From Candidatus Latescibacterota bacterium (GTDB lineage: Bacteria; Latescibacterota; UBA2968; UBA8231): 64,000 bases of DNA. The notes under the pieces are model-generated. The model searched no databases and was not told the origin of the DNA. It was given only the letters and a program-made list of their open reading frames with translations. The position numbers and the translations under genes were made by a program. The stretch is taken from contig JAJEGS010000060.1 of NCBI GenBank assembly GCA_022819745.1, positions 13,817 through 77,816 on the forward strand. Direction: 5' to 3'. Shown here one piece after another: positions 35,253 through 43,673 of this stretch (position 1 is its first letter; every line of letters starts with the position of its first letter).

Positions 35253-36230
35253 ATGAAGGAATACGTCGTTGGCTTTGACGTGGGCGGCACCCGGGTCAAA
35301 AGCGGCGCGGTGACGCGGGGCGGGCGGATGCTGGCACCGGGCATCAATCCGTCGGGCTTTGCGCTGGGCATGGGCAATTTGCTCAAGACGCTCAAGGATG
35401 AAGTCGCGCGGATTTCCCAGAAGCTGGGCGGCAAGCCGCAGGCCATTGGCTTGGGCTTTCCCGGGGCTGTGGATCCCGAGGTTGGCGTGGTGTACATGCC
35501 GGGGAAGATCAAGGGGCTGGAGGGTTATCCCGTTGTCAAACGGCTGGCCAAGGCCACGGGGATTCCTGTCATCGCCGACAACGACGGCCGCGTCTCCATC
35601 TACGCCGAGCGGCACTACGGTCTAGCGCGGGATTTGGACTGGGCGGTGACGATCACCATAGGCACAGGCGTCGGTTCCGGTGTCTTGCTCGATGGCAAAA
35701 TTCTGCGCGACCCGCATCTGCAATTCGGAACGCAAATGAGCCACATCGTCATGCAGGCCCTCGGCGGGCGGCTGTGCCTGACCAATGCGCGAGGTACCGC
35801 CGAGATGATGTGCTCGGCCACGGCCCTGACTCAGCAAGTGCGGGACGGGCTAGCGCGCGGCATTCCCTCGGTTTTGAGCGACCAGTACTTCAAAGATCCC
35901 AACGCCATCGACTTCAAGGCGGTGATCCGCGGCGTGAAGCGCCAAGACCGGCTCTGCGTTGACGAGCTGGAGCACTGGACCCGCAATTTGGGCTGGCTGC
36001 TGGTGAGTGCGGTACACGTGTATGCTCCCCAGCGCATTATCCTCAGCGGCGGGGCGACCAATGCAGCCGAGCACTTTCTCGAACCCCTGCAAAAGCAAGT
36101 GAACGAACATTTATTCCGCCATCCAGCGGGCGCCGGCGTGCCGGTCGTGCTGTCCAAGCTGCGCGACCACGCCGGCGTTTTGGGGACCGCGGCAATTGCT
36201 TGGGAAAAAGTCGATGGAGGCCAACCGTGA
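35253..36230 (+). CDS. ROK family protein (sugar kinase-like)
   Basis: A 325-residue actin-fold protein. The phosphate-1 motif is 'GFDVGGTRVKSGAV', with 'GLGFPGAVDP', 'VIADNDGRVSIYAE' and 'TIGTGVGSGVLLDG' following. These usually phosphorylate glucose, N-acetylglucosamine or N-acetylmannosamine. The zinc site typical of ROK (CxCGxxGCxE) is degenerate: only one Cys remains in 'RLCLTNARGTAE'. The start has AAGGAGG upstream. The stop overlaps the GTG of the next gene. Confidence 0.87.
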   Translation: MKEYVVGFDVGGTRVKSGAVTRGGRMLAPGINPSGFALGMGNLLKTLKDEVARISQKLGGKPQAIGLGFPGAVDPEVGVVYMPGKIKGLEGYPVVKRLAKATGIPVIADNDGRVSIYAERHYGLARDLDWAVTITIGTGVGSGVLLDGKILRDPHLQFGTQMSHIVMQALGGRLCLTNARGTAEMMCSATALTQQVRDGLARGIPSVLSDQYFKDPNAIDFKAVIRGVKRQDRLCVDELEHWTRNLGWLLVSAVHVYAPQRIILSGGATNAAEHFLEPLQKQVNEHLFRHPAGAGVPVVLSKLRDHAGVLGTAAIAWEKVDGGQP

Positions 36231-37255
36231 AAGAGCGCCCCCTGCGCACCACTGTTATCGGCTCCTACCCCTTCCCGAGTTGGCTCGAACACGCGGCTGA
36301 GCATCTGGGGGCCTTTGGGCCGGACGATATCGCCGAGATGCAGGACGACGCGGTCGTTGCCGCGCTCGGCGACCAAGTGCGCGCCGGGTTGGACGTGGTC
36401 ACCGACGGCGAGCAGACCCGCTTTGACTTTAACCTCTCCTTTTACGGCTATCTCCAAGGCATCGACCTAGAGTCCGCACCACCCAGACACTTCGGCCCTC
36501 CCGCCCACGACCAGCGCGGACGCCACGCAATCACCGGACTGCTACAAGCGCCGCACGGCTTGGGTGCGGTGGAGGAGTTTGCGCGGCTCAAGCGGCTGGC
36601 ACCAGCAGGGCCGACGCTCAAGGCCAGCGTGCCAGGTCCCTATACGTTGAGCGGACGGCTCGTACCCAACGACCAGTACCCGGACCGCTGGGCTATAACC
36701 GAGGCCCTGTTGCCAATTGTGCGGAGCGAGTTGGAAGCGCTCTGTGCGGCGGGTTGCACCGAACTGACCGTCGATGAGCCGTCGATGAGTTGCTATGCCC
36801 ACCGCGAGGAGCCAGCGCGCTTCGTCGATATCTTCAACCGCACGGTCGAATCTGTTGCGGGCAAGTGCCGACTTTCGACCCACCTGTGCTTTGGCAACTA
36901 CAAGGGCCGCGCCGTTGGGTTGCGCCGCTACGCGCCCATGTTCCCGGCCTTCTTGGACATGCAGGTCGATGAGATGCACGTTGAGATGGCCAGCCGCGAG
37001 TTCGCCGAGTTGGAAATCATCGGCCAGATCGCCGCAAAGATGGACGTGGCCGTGGGAATCGTCGATGTGAAGAGCTACTATATTGAAACCGTAGAGGACA
37101 TCGCGGCGCGGGTCGAGGCGTGCTTGGAGTACGCTCCAGCCGACAGGCTCTCCTTTGCGCCCGATTGCGGACTGAGCCAAACGGCGCGCTGGGCGGCGAA
37201 GCAGAAGCTGGAGAACATGGTGGCTGGGGTGAAGGCCGTGCGAGAAAAGCTGTGA
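36227..37255 (+). CDS. MetE C-terminal-domain-like methyltransferase
   Basis: A 342-residue TIM barrel equal to the catalytic half of cobalamin-independent methionine synthase. The zinc ligands can be placed: His219 and Cys221 ('THLCFGNY'), Glu253 ('HVEMASREF') and Cys314 ('APDCGLS'). 'LTVDEPSMS' is also typical. Full-length MetE is about 750 residues; this lacks the N-terminal half, as do many MetE-core proteins that move methyl groups to thiols other than homocysteine or demethylate small molecules. GTG start overlaps the ROK stop (GTGA) with GGAGG upstream. Confidence 0.86.
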   Translation: MKERPLRTTVIGSYPFPSWLEHAAEHLGAFGPDDIAEMQDDAVVAALGDQVRAGLDVVTDGEQTRFDFNLSFYGYLQGIDLESAPPRHFGPPAHDQRGRHAITGLLQAPHGLGAVEEFARLKRLAPAGPTLKASVPGPYTLSGRLVPNDQYPDRWAITEALLPIVRSELEALCAAGCTELTVDEPSMSCYAHREEPARFVDIFNRTVESVAGKCRLSTHLCFGNYKGRAVGLRRYAPMFPAFLDMQVDEMHVEMASREFAELEIIGQIAAKMDVAVGIVDVKSYYIETVEDIAARVEACLEYAPADRLSFAPDCGLSQTARWAAKQKLENMVAGVKAVREKL

Positions 37256-37280
37256 GGAAATTGCCAACGCGGAGGAAGCA

Positions 37281-38258
37281 ATGAGCTATAAACCAGTGGC
37301 CGACCAACGTCCCGATCGCTACAAAGTCTCCACGACCGAGTACGCCCTGTATCAAAGACAGGGGTTCCTAGTCGTCGAGCGCTTGGTCAATCTGGAAGAA
37401 GTGGAAGAACTCAAAGCGCACGTCATGGCCATGCTCAAGGGCCAAATCGACGTTCCGAGTCAAGAGCCGCCATCCCCAGAGGCGACGGAAGAAGAGCTAG
37501 TGCAGCGGTTCACGCGGGTGCATCAACTGCACCGCTGGGACGCCACCTGCGAGCGCTTTTTGCTGCACCCACGCGTCTTGGACGTTTTGGAGGCGCTCAT
37601 CGGGCCGGATGTGCTGGCCTTGCAGACCATGCAGTTTTTCAACGCGCCGGGCATGGGCGGACAGGGTTGGCACCAAGATTCCTATTACATCACCACGTAC
37701 CCGGACACCCTCATCGGCGCTTGGTTGGCCTTGGAGCGGGCCGACGAGGAAAATGGCTGTCTGTGGGTCGCGCCCGGCTCGAACCACGAGCCTATTTATC
37801 CCGACGAAGGCCGGGGGCACCTGGTCCACGCCGAGGGAGCCTTTGACGAGATTGAGACTGTAGAGGGGATTAGCCAGCTCGACGACGAGGTCAATACGCT
37901 GTCGAGAGTCGCGCGGCGCTACGGTGACGCAGTGCCGGTAGTGGTGGAGGCCGGCGATGTCGTGTTCTTCCATCCGCACCTCCTGCACCGTTCCCATCCC
38001 AATCAGTCGCCCGACCGCTGGCGTCGGGCTTTTGTCAGCCACTATTGCAACGCCCGCTCTTGGGTGCCGTGGAATCACGGGGCACCCTATGAAGGACCAA
38101 CGGCTAATTACAAGCACATTCTGGCGCGAGGCCGGACCCATCTGCCCTTTGCCCACCCCGAGTTCGGCACGCCATGCGCGGCGTTGGCAGCCGATGCAAA
38201 TGGCGCTCCCGAGCGCATGGTGGCGAGTGGGGGCGATATGGAAAAGCAAGAGGGGTGA
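37281..38258 (+). CDS. PhyH family Fe(II)/2-oxoglutarate dioxygenase
   Basis: A 325-residue oxygenase, longer than the other PhyH copies here. His131-x-Asp133 ('GWHQDSYYI') and His236 ('LLHRSHPNQSPDRWRRA') form the triad, with Arg247/248 for 2-oxoglutarate. The inserted region between about 165 and 215 contains a Glu/Asp-rich loop. It closes the SDR - ROK - MetE-like group; GAGGAAG precedes the ATG. Possible role: hydroxylation or oxidative demethylation of the substrate handled by that operon (inference). Confidence 0.88.
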   Translation: MSYKPVADQRPDRYKVSTTEYALYQRQGFLVVERLVNLEEVEELKAHVMAMLKGQIDVPSQEPPSPEATEEELVQRFTRVHQLHRWDATCERFLLHPRVLDVLEALIGPDVLALQTMQFFNAPGMGGQGWHQDSYYITTYPDTLIGAWLALERADEENGCLWVAPGSNHEPIYPDEGRGHLVHAEGAFDEIETVEGISQLDDEVNTLSRVARRYGDAVPVVVEAGDVVFFHPHLLHRSHPNQSPDRWRRAFVSHYCNARSWVPWNHGAPYEGPTANYKHILARGRTHLPFAHPEFGTPCAALAADANGAPERMVASGGDMEKQEG

Positions 38259-38309
38259 GGGCAATTCACCGATGGATGCACCAGTAGTAGTACCACACAA
38301 AAAGAAAAC

Positions 38310-39341
38310 ATGCCTGATTTGACTAAAGCCACGCAACTCCAAGCAAAAGCCTCATTCTCGAGTGCATTGCAGAAGAGAGGCAAAAACGTGAGGCGCGTTG
38401 TCACTCCGCCGCTAAAAAGCCAGGGAATCAAGACTAAACTGGTGCCGTGGATACAGGCCCTCGTGCCCAAAGTCAAGGGACGATGGATAGAGCCATTTTT
38501 AGGCACTGGCGTCGTCGCCTTTAACGCGGGATTCAAGCAGGCTCTGCTCGGCGATACCAACCCCCATATTATCCGCTTCTATCAGCAGATTCAACAGGGT
38601 GTCATCCATCCCTCGCACGTCCGCGCCTATTTAGAAAAAGAAGGGTTACATCTGCGACAAGCCGGGCGCAACGGATACGACCACTTCACCTACATAAGAG
38701 ATCGCTTCAACCGGGACCACGATCCACTCGATTTCTTATTTCTCTCTAGAGCTGGATTCAATGGGATGATGCGATTCAACAAGAAAGGCGAGTGGAACAT
38801 CCCCTTCTGCAAAAAGCCGGAGCGCTTCAGTCGTTCCTACATCACCAAAATAGTGAACCAAGTCCGCGATGTGGCCTGCCTGATTCAACAGGGATGGACG
38901 TTTGAAACCGCCCCATTCGAGGACGTGATTGCTCAGGCGACCAGTGATGACCTCATCTACTGCGATCCGCCCTACACCGGTCGGTACGTCGATTACTACA
39001 ACGGCTGGACAGAAGCTGACGAAGCACGTCTCTATCAACTGCTTTCGGCGACTCCGGCACGGTTTATTCTCTCTACTTGGCATCACAACGACTACCGAGA
39101 AAACGAAATGCTAGAGCGCCATTGGAATCGATTCAATGTCGTAACCCGCGATCACTTTTACCATTCCGGCGGCAAGATAGAGAACAGGCGCTCGATTGTC
39201 GAAGCATTAGTTTTCAACTTTTCAGCCCACATCGAACAGCACAATCATGGCGTGGTACCCAAACCAGAACAGCTAATGCTACTTGAAGAGCGGGCTGAGT
39301 ACGTCACTCGGCAATTGGACGAGGGTACGAGTAGCTTCTAG
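38310..39341 (+). CDS. Dam-family (D12 class) DNA adenine methyltransferase
   Basis: A 343-residue N6-adenine methyltransferase. 'WIEPFLGTGVVAFNAG' is the SAM-binding motif I, 'YCDPPYTGRY' is catalytic motif IV (DPPY at 219-222), and 'RAGFNGMMRFNKKGEWN' is the usual Dam-type element. No restriction endonuclease, specificity subunit or phage gene lies beside it, so it appears solitary. The ATG lacks a good ribosome site; a 16-codon ORF starting at 38272 overlaps it and could couple translation. GC content seems lower than in the flanking metabolic genes, suggesting horizontal acquisition. Confidence 0.9.
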   Translation: MPDLTKATQLQAKASFSSALQKRGKNVRRVVTPPLKSQGIKTKLVPWIQALVPKVKGRWIEPFLGTGVVAFNAGFKQALLGDTNPHIIRFYQQIQQGVIHPSHVRAYLEKEGLHLRQAGRNGYDHFTYIRDRFNRDHDPLDFLFLSRAGFNGMMRFNKKGEWNIPFCKKPERFSRSYITKIVNQVRDVACLIQQGWTFETAPFEDVIAQATSDDLIYCDPPYTGRYVDYYNGWTEADEARLYQLLSATPARFILSTWHHNDYRENEMLERHWNRFNVVTRDHFYHSGGKIENRRSIVEALVFNFSAHIEQHNHGVVPKPEQLMLLEERAEYVTRQLDEGTSSF

Positions 39342-39401
39342 AAAGGTAAAGCCGACGTTGCGACGCCCTCTCTTGGATGCCGTAGAATCACGGAGTCTCC
39401 C

Positions 39402-40523
39402 ATGACCGTATCCAAATGGCAAGAAGTATCCGAGCCACAGCAAGCCGAACACGACGATGTGGTAATTGGCGCTGGCATTGTCGGCTCGTACGCGGCCACC
39501 CTGCTGCACCAGCGGGGCCGCGACGTCGCCCTAGTCGACGCCCGCTTTGTGGCCTCCGGTGCCTCGGGCCGCAACGCCGGCTTTGTGCTGACTTCGCAGC
39601 GCGAGACGTACCCCACTCTCATCGCCCAGATGGGCCGTCCGGCCGCCCGCCAAATTCTCGACATGGTGTGCGACAACGTCGCCCGCATGCGCGCCTTGGC
39701 CAAGCAGTACGAGGTGCCCTGGGAAGAAGGTGCTATCCACCTCGCCGAAACCCAAGCCGACGCCCGCGAGCTGGAAGAGTGGGCCCGTGCCTTTGCCGCC
39801 GACGGCGTTGAGGTCGAGTTTGCCCAGGGTGATCCCTACGGAGCTGGGTATGCGGCGTCTCTACAGGTGGAAGGCGATTTCATGGTGCAGCCAGCGCGCC
39901 TCACCGAGGCCATTGCCGCGGCCTCTGGGGCCACCTTTTACGACCACAATGAGGTCTATCGCATCGAACCAGAGGGCCAAGGCTTGATAGTGCGCGGGCG
40001 GCGAGCCCATATCCGCTGCCGCAAGGTGTACATCGCCACCAATGGGTACGGCTGCGATATGCACCCGCACTTGCGCCGCATCGTGCGCCCGGTGCGCGGC
40101 CAGATCCTCATCACCACCCCGGTGGAACCTCTGATTCAAGTCGCCGGCATCACTGAGTACGATTACTTCCGCCAGCTTGAAGATGGGCGTTTGATGATAG
40201 GCGGTGCCCGAGCTTTTTTTGAGGAGCAGGAGTACACCGCCGAGGACGCCGTCACCCCCAACCTGATACAGCACCTCGAGGCCTATTTGCGCCACTGGTT
40301 TCCGGGCATCTCCTTTGAAGTCGAGCGCTACTGGGCTGGCATCCACGGCTTCACCCCGGATCGCCGGGCAGCGGTCGGCGCGCTCCCGGACCTGCCCGAC
40401 GCGGTCTTTGCCCTCGGTTTCAGCGGCTACGGCAACTCCATTGGCCTGCTGGCCGCCGAGCGCATGGTGGAACTGGCCCTAGACGGACGCGACCCCGGGC
40501 CGCTCTCGGCAGCGCGTTTCTAG
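39402..40523 (+). CDS. FAD-dependent oxidoreductase (DAO family)
   Basis: A 373-residue flavoprotein of the D-amino-acid oxidase/glycine oxidase superfamily. 'DDVVIGAGIVGSYAATLL' is the FAD ADP-binding motif, followed by 'GASGRNAGF', and the C-terminal 'GIHGFTPDRRAAVGALPDLPDAVFALGFSGYGNS'. Members oxidise secondary or tertiary amines such as sarcosine, glycine or gamma-glutamylputrescine. The gene is followed, convergently, by a PhyH gene. Substrate unknown. Confidence 0.9.
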   Translation: MTVSKWQEVSEPQQAEHDDVVIGAGIVGSYAATLLHQRGRDVALVDARFVASGASGRNAGFVLTSQRETYPTLIAQMGRPAARQILDMVCDNVARMRALAKQYEVPWEEGAIHLAETQADARELEEWARAFAADGVEVEFAQGDPYGAGYAASLQVEGDFMVQPARLTEAIAAASGATFYDHNEVYRIEPEGQGLIVRGRRAHIRCRKVYIATNGYGCDMHPHLRRIVRPVRGQILITTPVEPLIQVAGITEYDYFRQLEDGRLMIGGARAFFEEQEYTAEDAVTPNLIQHLEAYLRHWFPGISFEVERYWAGIHGFTPDRRAAVGALPDLPDAVFALGFSGYGNSIGLLAAERMVELALDGRDPGPLSAARF

Positions 40524-40577
40524 TTGGAAATCCATAACCCGCGATTGTATCTGCCAGCTTCGATTGGTTTAGACGCC

Positions 40578-41384
40578 CTAGGGCCTATGATCCGTATCGA
40601 CGGGCGCTTCGTCTTTCTCTAAGAAGCGCTCAGTAGTATTGTGAGTCGCCGGGCTGGTGCGGAAATCGGCGATCCAAGGCTGGCGGAAATAAGCCTGCTT
40701 TTCGCGCGGCAGACTGTGCAGCACCACCGGGGGGATCTTCAGCCGGTGCCAGTGGGTAGCCAAATGCGAATAGGCGTTTAATACGGTGACGCGGGGGGTA
40801 TCGCGACGCCACACTGGCCCGGCATGGCACAAGTTTTCGGTGAAAAAAACCGCGCTGCCGGCCGGGCAGGCGTACGTGGTGAGGAAGGGACTGCGCTTGC
40901 CTTCTTCCAGCGACAGATGGTCTTCGTGGATGGGGAATTCCGACTTGTGGCTGCCGATTAAAAAATGGGTACTCTGATCTTCTAGCGCGATATCGGTCAA
41001 TTCAAAAATAACCCGCACCATACCGGCGTGGATGCGCCCGTTTTTCACCCGATAGCCAAAAATGGGATCGGCTTGCCCAGGGCCGCCCCCGTGCAGCCCG
41101 CCGTGCTCTTCGCCTTTTTTGCGCCAGACGCAGCTACAGCCTTCCAATCTTATATCGGGACCAATTATTTCCCGAATCACATCGACTACTTGGGGATGGT
41201 CAATCAGCACACTGGCCGGGCCGCCGGGCACGTCGCGGTGTTCGGGCGGCAGTGATTCGGGATCGTGTTTGATGCGGTCGATCTGATCGACAATGGCGGC
41301 GACTTCGACTGGCTCTAAGATGGCGGGGCGCACTAAAAAGCCGGTGAGGTCAAAGCGGAAGCGTTCTTCTTCGGTCATGGCCAT
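40578..41384 (-). CDS. PhyH family protein with HxG in place of the HxD iron motif
   Basis: A 268-residue protein with the full PhyH fold signature ('FLVRPAILEPVEV', 'HFLIGSHKSEF', 'AGSAVFFTENLCHAG'). The distal His187 and the 2-oxoglutarate Arg198 are present, but the first pair reads His98-Gly99-Gly100 ('GGLHGGG') rather than H-x-D. Non-heme iron halogenases of the same superfamily (SyrB2, WelO5) have Ala or Gly at this position, which leaves room for a halide. A nearby Asp106 or another residue could instead supply the ligand. The ATG has GGAG eight bases upstream. Confidence 0.83.
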   Translation of the reverse strand: MAMTEEERFRFDLTGFLVRPAILEPVEVAAIVDQIDRIKHDPESLPPEHRDVPGGPASVLIDHPQVVDVIREIIGPDIRLEGCSCVWRKKGEEHGGLHGGGPGQADPIFGYRVKNGRIHAGMVRVIFELTDIALEDQSTHFLIGSHKSEFPIHEDHLSLEEGKRSPFLTTYACPAGSAVFFTENLCHAGPVWRRDTPRVTVLNAYSHLATHWHRLKIPPVVLHSLPREKQAYFRQPWIADFRTSPATHNTTERFLEKDEAPVDTDHRP

Positions 41385-41452
41385 GGGATATCTCCAAGGA
41401 GTGTTTTTCTGGTGGATTTAGAAAAGAACCGGCCTTTTGGGGACAGCCGACC

Positions 41453-42586
41453 TCAGTTGACCCCCTGCATGAGGCGTTGGGTGATGGAGCCTTCTTGGGT
41501 CAGGGCATAGACGATCACGTTGACCGCCATCTGATTGTAGCGCGGGTTGCTGCCCCAGCCTACGTTGTCGATGCCGACCATCCGGCCGCGGATGAAATAT
41601 CCGTTGACAATGTCCCGCCAGTCAACTAGGCCCCCAGTACCGCCTTTCAGCGCGAAAAAAGCATTGAAAATGGGATGGTCCAAAGCCAGACGTTCTTTCC
41701 AGAAGTCATACCCATCCACTAAGCCGCCGTACTTTACCAAGGCTTCGCGGTGGTAACCTCCCATAATGAAGCCCCCGGACAGCATATAGCGGGCATAGTT
41801 TTCCATTTCGCCCTCGTTGAGCGAGCCTTGAGGGATGAGAATGGGCAGTTCAAGCAGGCGTCTGTCGTCGTAGGTGATCGTGCCGATAAACTCGGCTTTG
41901 AGTCCAGTGTACTCATTGATAACGTCGCACAAGGCCTCGATTGAGCGCAGATTCAAATTGTTGTAGCCCTCCAGTTGATCGGTAACGCCACGGGCCGAAA
42001 TCACATGGGCTATTTTGATGAAGCCCTTGACCGCCTGGGGATCGCCGGCGTCTTGTACTACCATAGCCCGGTAACGACCCGTATCCATGCTGTTGACATC
42101 GAGCATCTCCAAGGCCATGTCGATTCTGTGTTCCGGCATCCGCGTACTAGTCACCGAGGCGGAGACGAGCTTGGGCTCGAGTGCAAGGCTATTCGCAGTG
42201 TTATCGGTAATCGGCCTGAACAAGCTAATGCCCGAGTTGCCGACGTGACTGGAAATCAACGAGCGGACATTGAAGTTGGTCGTGGCCTGCACTTGATCTA
42301 GGCGGGCGGCGGCCAAGTGGACTTGGCGGCGGGCCAATTGGCGCTTGGGCTTGGGGATCTTGCGCAGTTCTAAGGGCTTGGTCAAGCGAGGTTCACGCTT
42401 GATGAATTTAGTGGTGAGAGGCCGAGGGGCTTTGATCTCGACTTGTCGAAAGGGGTTGAGGGCAACGAGGACCAACGTGAGGCCGACGGCTAGCGCCAAG
42501 GACAGGAGAAGGCCTCGGCGTAGGCGACGGACCAATTCGGCGAGTTCGAAATCAGAAGCGGGAGACTTAAAGCGGGAAGAACTCAT
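41453..42586 (-). CDS. DUF4159-like protein with TonB-like membrane anchor
   Basis: A 377-residue protein. A single N-terminal helix ('GLLLSLALAVGLTLVLVAL') follows a short cytoplasmic basic stretch, then a Pro/Lys/Arg-rich periplasmic segment ('KPLELRKIPKPKRQLARRQ'), as in TonB. The C-terminal part (about 190-377) resembles DUF4159/ThuA-like domains: 'ELPILIPQGSLNEGEMENYARYMLSGGFIMGG'. The function is unknown; related proteins sit near secretion and biopolymer-transport genes, but no ExbB/ExbD is in this window. Domain naming is by eye. Confidence 0.65.
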   Translation of the reverse strand: MSSSRFKSPASDFELAELVRRLRRGLLLSLALAVGLTLVLVALNPFRQVEIKAPRPLTTKFIKREPRLTKPLELRKIPKPKRQLARRQVHLAAARLDQVQATTNFNVRSLISSHVGNSGISLFRPITDNTANSLALEPKLVSASVTSTRMPEHRIDMALEMLDVNSMDTGRYRAMVVQDAGDPQAVKGFIKIAHVISARGVTDQLEGYNNLNLRSIEALCDVINEYTGLKAEFIGTITYDDRRLLELPILIPQGSLNEGEMENYARYMLSGGFIMGGYHREALVKYGGLVDGYDFWKERLALDHPIFNAFFALKGGTGGLVDWRDIVNGYFIRGRMVGIDNVGWGSNPRYNQMAVNVIVYALTQEGSITQRLMQGVN

Positions 42587-42793
42587 CGCGGCCCCCGGAG
42601 TGGAGGTTGAAGAGATCAGCCGACAAATAGGTGCTCAAGATACCCCAATCCACTGCTGCAATCAAGCACGGCTCGCTTCTGAAGGAGAGGACTTGTGAAG
42701 ACCGACAAAGACGAAGGTGCCTTGAATGCCCCCAAGCCGAGACCTGGGTGTGCTGCGATTTTATTGCCCGGGTCGAAGCGAAACTCGCTCGGG
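42587..42793. other. intergenic region between DUF4159-like and MOSC genes
   Basis: About 207 bp on which I see no supported gene; short frames on both strands look like chance. It should contain the promoter of the DUF4159-like gene (minus strand), but no box is convincing. Confidence 0.4.
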
Positions 42794-43504
42794 TCAATAA
42801 CAGCAGCCCATGGGAAAGCGGAAAAAGACCTTTTGACCGCGTTCGAGAAATATCGGCCTTTTGACCGGATATTCGACGCTGCAGAGAATGCCACGATGGT
42901 GTTCGGCGTGGGCGACGAACTGCTTAATCAGCGAGGGATCGTCATAGGCTTTGGCCAAGGCTTTGCCTGTGAGGCTGCAACCCTTTTGCTGGACGTAGTG
43001 GATCAGGGTGGCCAAGGGCGGCGTCGGTGGTTGGGTCGCGGTAGCCGGAGCTAGGACGAAATAGGTATTGACCGGGGTGCTCGAAAGGCAGAAAGGGGCA
43101 CCGTCTTCGCGGCCAATGACGATATTGGCACCGAGCAATTGCGGCGTGACTTCGACGCCTAGACGCTGGCTGAGGAGGGCGCACTCGTGCGGCGAGACGG
43201 CGAATAACTGGCGTCGGTTGACGATGATGGCGCGGCTCCTTTTGTAGAGCGGAGCTTCGCGGCCGGTAGAGGCCCGAGTGAGGCCGCGATGGCGGTCGCC
43301 TTCAATGCCGTGGCAGTCGACGGCCAAGCGCTCTACCGATTGGGTGACTGAGTGGCCGCCCGGATTGCTTTTGCGGTCTTGGTCGTGGTTGGGTCCCAAG
43401 ACCTCGAGGACGACGCCGACTTCGGGGATATTGGCCCGTCTCAGGCTTTGCAGTTGGGCGCTTTGTTGGGCGATGAATTCTTCGAGGTTGTCGTAGAACA
43501 GCAC
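42794..43504 (-). CDS. MOSC domain protein
   Basis: A 236-residue protein. The MOSC beta-barrel is suggested by 'DCHGIEGDRHRGLTR', 'FAVSPHECALLSQRLGVEVTPQLLGANIVI' and the terminal 'HRGILCSVEYPVKRPIFLERGQKVFF'. MOSC domains carry sulfur or molybdenum-cofactor-linked reactions, or release sulfur from a persulfide Cys; a candidate Cys is in 'QQKGCSLTG'. The start is GTG with an AAAGGG upstream. The gene is divergent from the GHL10-like gene at 43674. Confidence 0.75.
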   Translation of the reverse strand: MLFYDNLEEFIAQQSAQLQSLRRANIPEVGVVLEVLGPNHDQDRKSNPGGHSVTQSVERLAVDCHGIEGDRHRGLTRASTGREAPLYKRSRAIIVNRRQLFAVSPHECALLSQRLGVEVTPQLLGANIVIGREDGAPFCLSSTPVNTYFVLAPATATQPPTPPLATLIHYVQQKGCSLTGKALAKAYDDPSLIKQFVAHAEHHRGILCSVEYPVKRPIFLERGQKVFFRFPMGCCY

Positions 43505-43673
43505 GATGGCATCCCTTTCCTAATCCACGAGCCGCTAGCGGATGGCCTGGATCTGGGACATGAGGTAGTAGTTCATGGTGCGATAACCCTCTCTTCGTTA
43601 GGTTTCCGGTAAATCGCCCTGATAAACTATGCAGCGCAGCCTACCGGACCAACTTAACGCGCTGGAGGAAACT

